Part shown: one piece after another, positions 62,994 through 64,000 of the stretch
Numbering within the stretch: the stretch's first letter is position 1
Layout of the letters: the number at the start of each line of letters is the position of its first letter
NCBI GenBank assembly: GCA_963832965.1
Contig: CAWHVW010000003.1
Coordinates: forward strand, 1,612,001 to 1,676,000
Reading direction: 5' to 3'
Source of the DNA: CAWACP01 sp963832965
Lineage (GTDB): Bacteria > Acidobacteriota > Terriglobia > Bryobacterales > Bryobacteraceae
DNA length: 64,000 nt
Program-made: the position numbers and the translations under genes
Notes under the pieces: generated by a model
Seen by the model: the letters and a program-made list of their open reading frames with translations, nothing else
The model's database searches: none
Told to the model about the DNA's origin: nothing

Positions 62994-64000
62994 TGTGATG
63001 GTTGGTCCCGACGCTACGCCACAGCGGCATATTCCCTGTCGGAGCCGCGCCGCGAGCGCAGTCGTAGATGTAATGATCTCCCCAACTAAAGTTTTTCCCG
63101 GAATAGCCGGCGTGAGCGATCACTTCGGCGGACAGCTTCTTATATTGCGCTAACCCGCCAGATTTTGGCGTCCGCACGCCGCGCCCCCGAAATACCAACC
63201 ACTGCTCTTCGGTGGTGTAGCGGACGCTTGCTGAAGGACCAACCACCCTCTGGTCGATTTCTCTTTGTACCGGATGTTGGATGGTATAGTCCCCAAAAAT
63301 CGGCAACCTGGCTGTGCCGCCCTTCTTCAAAACTATGCCCTTCCAAAGAAGCCATTCCGCGCGAGAGAATGCCGTGATTTTATCCGGCACCAGTCCAATC
63401 AAGTTTTCTGGAAAGCTGCACCCTACGATCGCCACGCTTCGCCATTCGGTAATGCTCGGCAGGTTCGACAACACGGAGAAGACTCCGTTGCGGATGGCTG
63501 TGACATGGCTCTCCATGATAAACCCGAGGTCTAGAATTAAATCCACCTTGGCGCGTTCCGTAATCTTGACCCTCGCCAGCAGAGACTTGATGACCTGCTG
63601 CGCATCCCCGTTGAGTAGTTCGTCCACAGGAAGCCTCAGGCATACGCCGTTGGCCGAAGCTCTGGTGGCCACGGCACCCTGATGAGCTGCGTCGCGGTGC
63701 GGGGCGCTCACCGGCACTGGTCTTAACCCCTTCTCCTTACAAACATCGAACAACTTATCTACCGGGTGCTGGCCATCGCTAGTGCGGGCTTCCGGCGGGA
63801 GTAGCCCTACATCTAGGAAAAACGGCAAATGCCCCCAGGAGCGGCGCAGATAGTCGGCAACCGTTGCGAGGTGTCGGTCAATGGTGATCTTCGGGCGCTG
63901 GTTCTTGAAATCATATGGGACCGGCGGAACTTCGATGCATGGCATGATCTCCGATCGAACCTCTTCCGCAAGAAGCCGAAGGGCACCGAACTCGCCCTGT
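62938..64000 (-). CDS. Beta-family protein, N-terminus cut by window edge
   Basis: The frame is open to the window edge; upstream of the first visible ATG (63,945) it still reads EFGALRLLAEEVRSEI, which fits the usual start region of the family, so the true start lies outside. Core pieces: PCIEVPPVPYDFKNQRPKIT, LILDLGFIMESHVTAIRNGV, SVAIVGCSFPENLIGLVPDK, HYIYDCARGAAPTGNMPLWR. Beta-family (sce7725-related) proteins often neighbour sce7726 genes in mobile regions; the function is unknown. Confidence 0.78.
   Translation of the reverse strand, partial: QGEFGALRLLAEEVRSEIMPCIEVPPVPYDFKNQRPKITIDRHLATVADYLRRSWGHLPFFLDVGLLPPEARTSDGQHPVDKLFDVCKEKGLRPVPVSAPHRDAAHQGAVATRASANGVCLRLPVDELLNGDAQQVIKSLLARVKITERAKVDLILDLGFIMESHVTAIRNGVFSVLSNLPSITEWRSVAIVGCSFPENLIGLVPDKITAFSRAEWLLWKGIVLKKGGTARLPIFGDYTIQHPVQREIDQRVVGPSASVRYTTEEQWLVFRGRGVRTPKSGGLAQYKKLSAEVIAHAGYSGKNFSWGDHYIYDCARGAAPTGNMPLWRSVGTNHHITYVSHQVATALGSAKLS

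Overview
The window looks like a high-GC, Gram-negative chromosome of the Acidobacteriota, probably Solibacteraceae/Bryobacterales-like. This is inferred from three very large MacB/FtsX-type ADOP permeases (one paired with a PadR regulator), a winged-HTH protein anchored by one membrane segment, an lpxC gene, and gene content typical of that group. No rRNA gene or complete tRNA gene was seen.

Positions 1-37.9 kb are core or lineage-specific chromosome with intact, closely packed genes: a truncated XRE regulator, polA, an ADOP permease, a YciI protein overlapping an ECF42-like sigma factor, lpxC with a CDP-alcohol phosphatidyltransferase, a methyltransferase, a YXWGXW-like lipoprotein, a secreted AlgH-like protein, a second ADOP permease, a sugar isomerase-like protein, an Rv2578c-like radical SAM protein, a GH27 homologue with degenerate active-site motifs, a divergent Smr/MutS-like pair, sixA, an O-antigen ligase-like protein, the feoAB iron-uptake operon, a BON protein, a SPASM radical SAM enzyme, two SDR proteins, a flavoprotein/transglutaminase/N-formylglutamate amidohydrolase cluster, a PadR-ADOP operon and a glycosyltransferase.

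At 37,935-40,712 lies a complete IS21-family insertion sequence (istA, istB) with multiple end repeats and a 6-bp target duplication. About 100 bp further on is the 3' end of a tRNA gene (40,810-40,855, minus strand). I read it as one attachment site of an integrative element that runs rightward out of the window. Element genes on the minus strand include an XRE-GTPase fusion, a tyrosine recombinase, a UvrD-like helicase, a primase-like protein and an excisionase-like HTH protein. A DUF4236-like gene sits on the plus strand.

From 50 to 61.7 kb the plus strand carries a tightly overlapping defence-type operon: a DUF499 ATPase, a small companion protein, a DUF1156 adenine methylase with a zinc ribbon, DarT and DarG (DNA ADP-ribosyltransferase and its antitoxin), a PLD-SNF2 helicase and a 35-residue basic protein. 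Then follow a decayed recombinase fragment and a second small cassette: an RHH repressor with a 20-bp palindrome over its promoter, an sce7726-like protein, and a convergent Beta-family protein cut by the window edge.

Eight single-base frameshifts fall between 44.6 and 52.1 kb (recombinase 1, primase 4, DUF4236 1, DUF499 2). I noticed none in the 38 kb of flanking chromosome. This is either gene decay or locally poor consensus sequence, and raw reads would decide.
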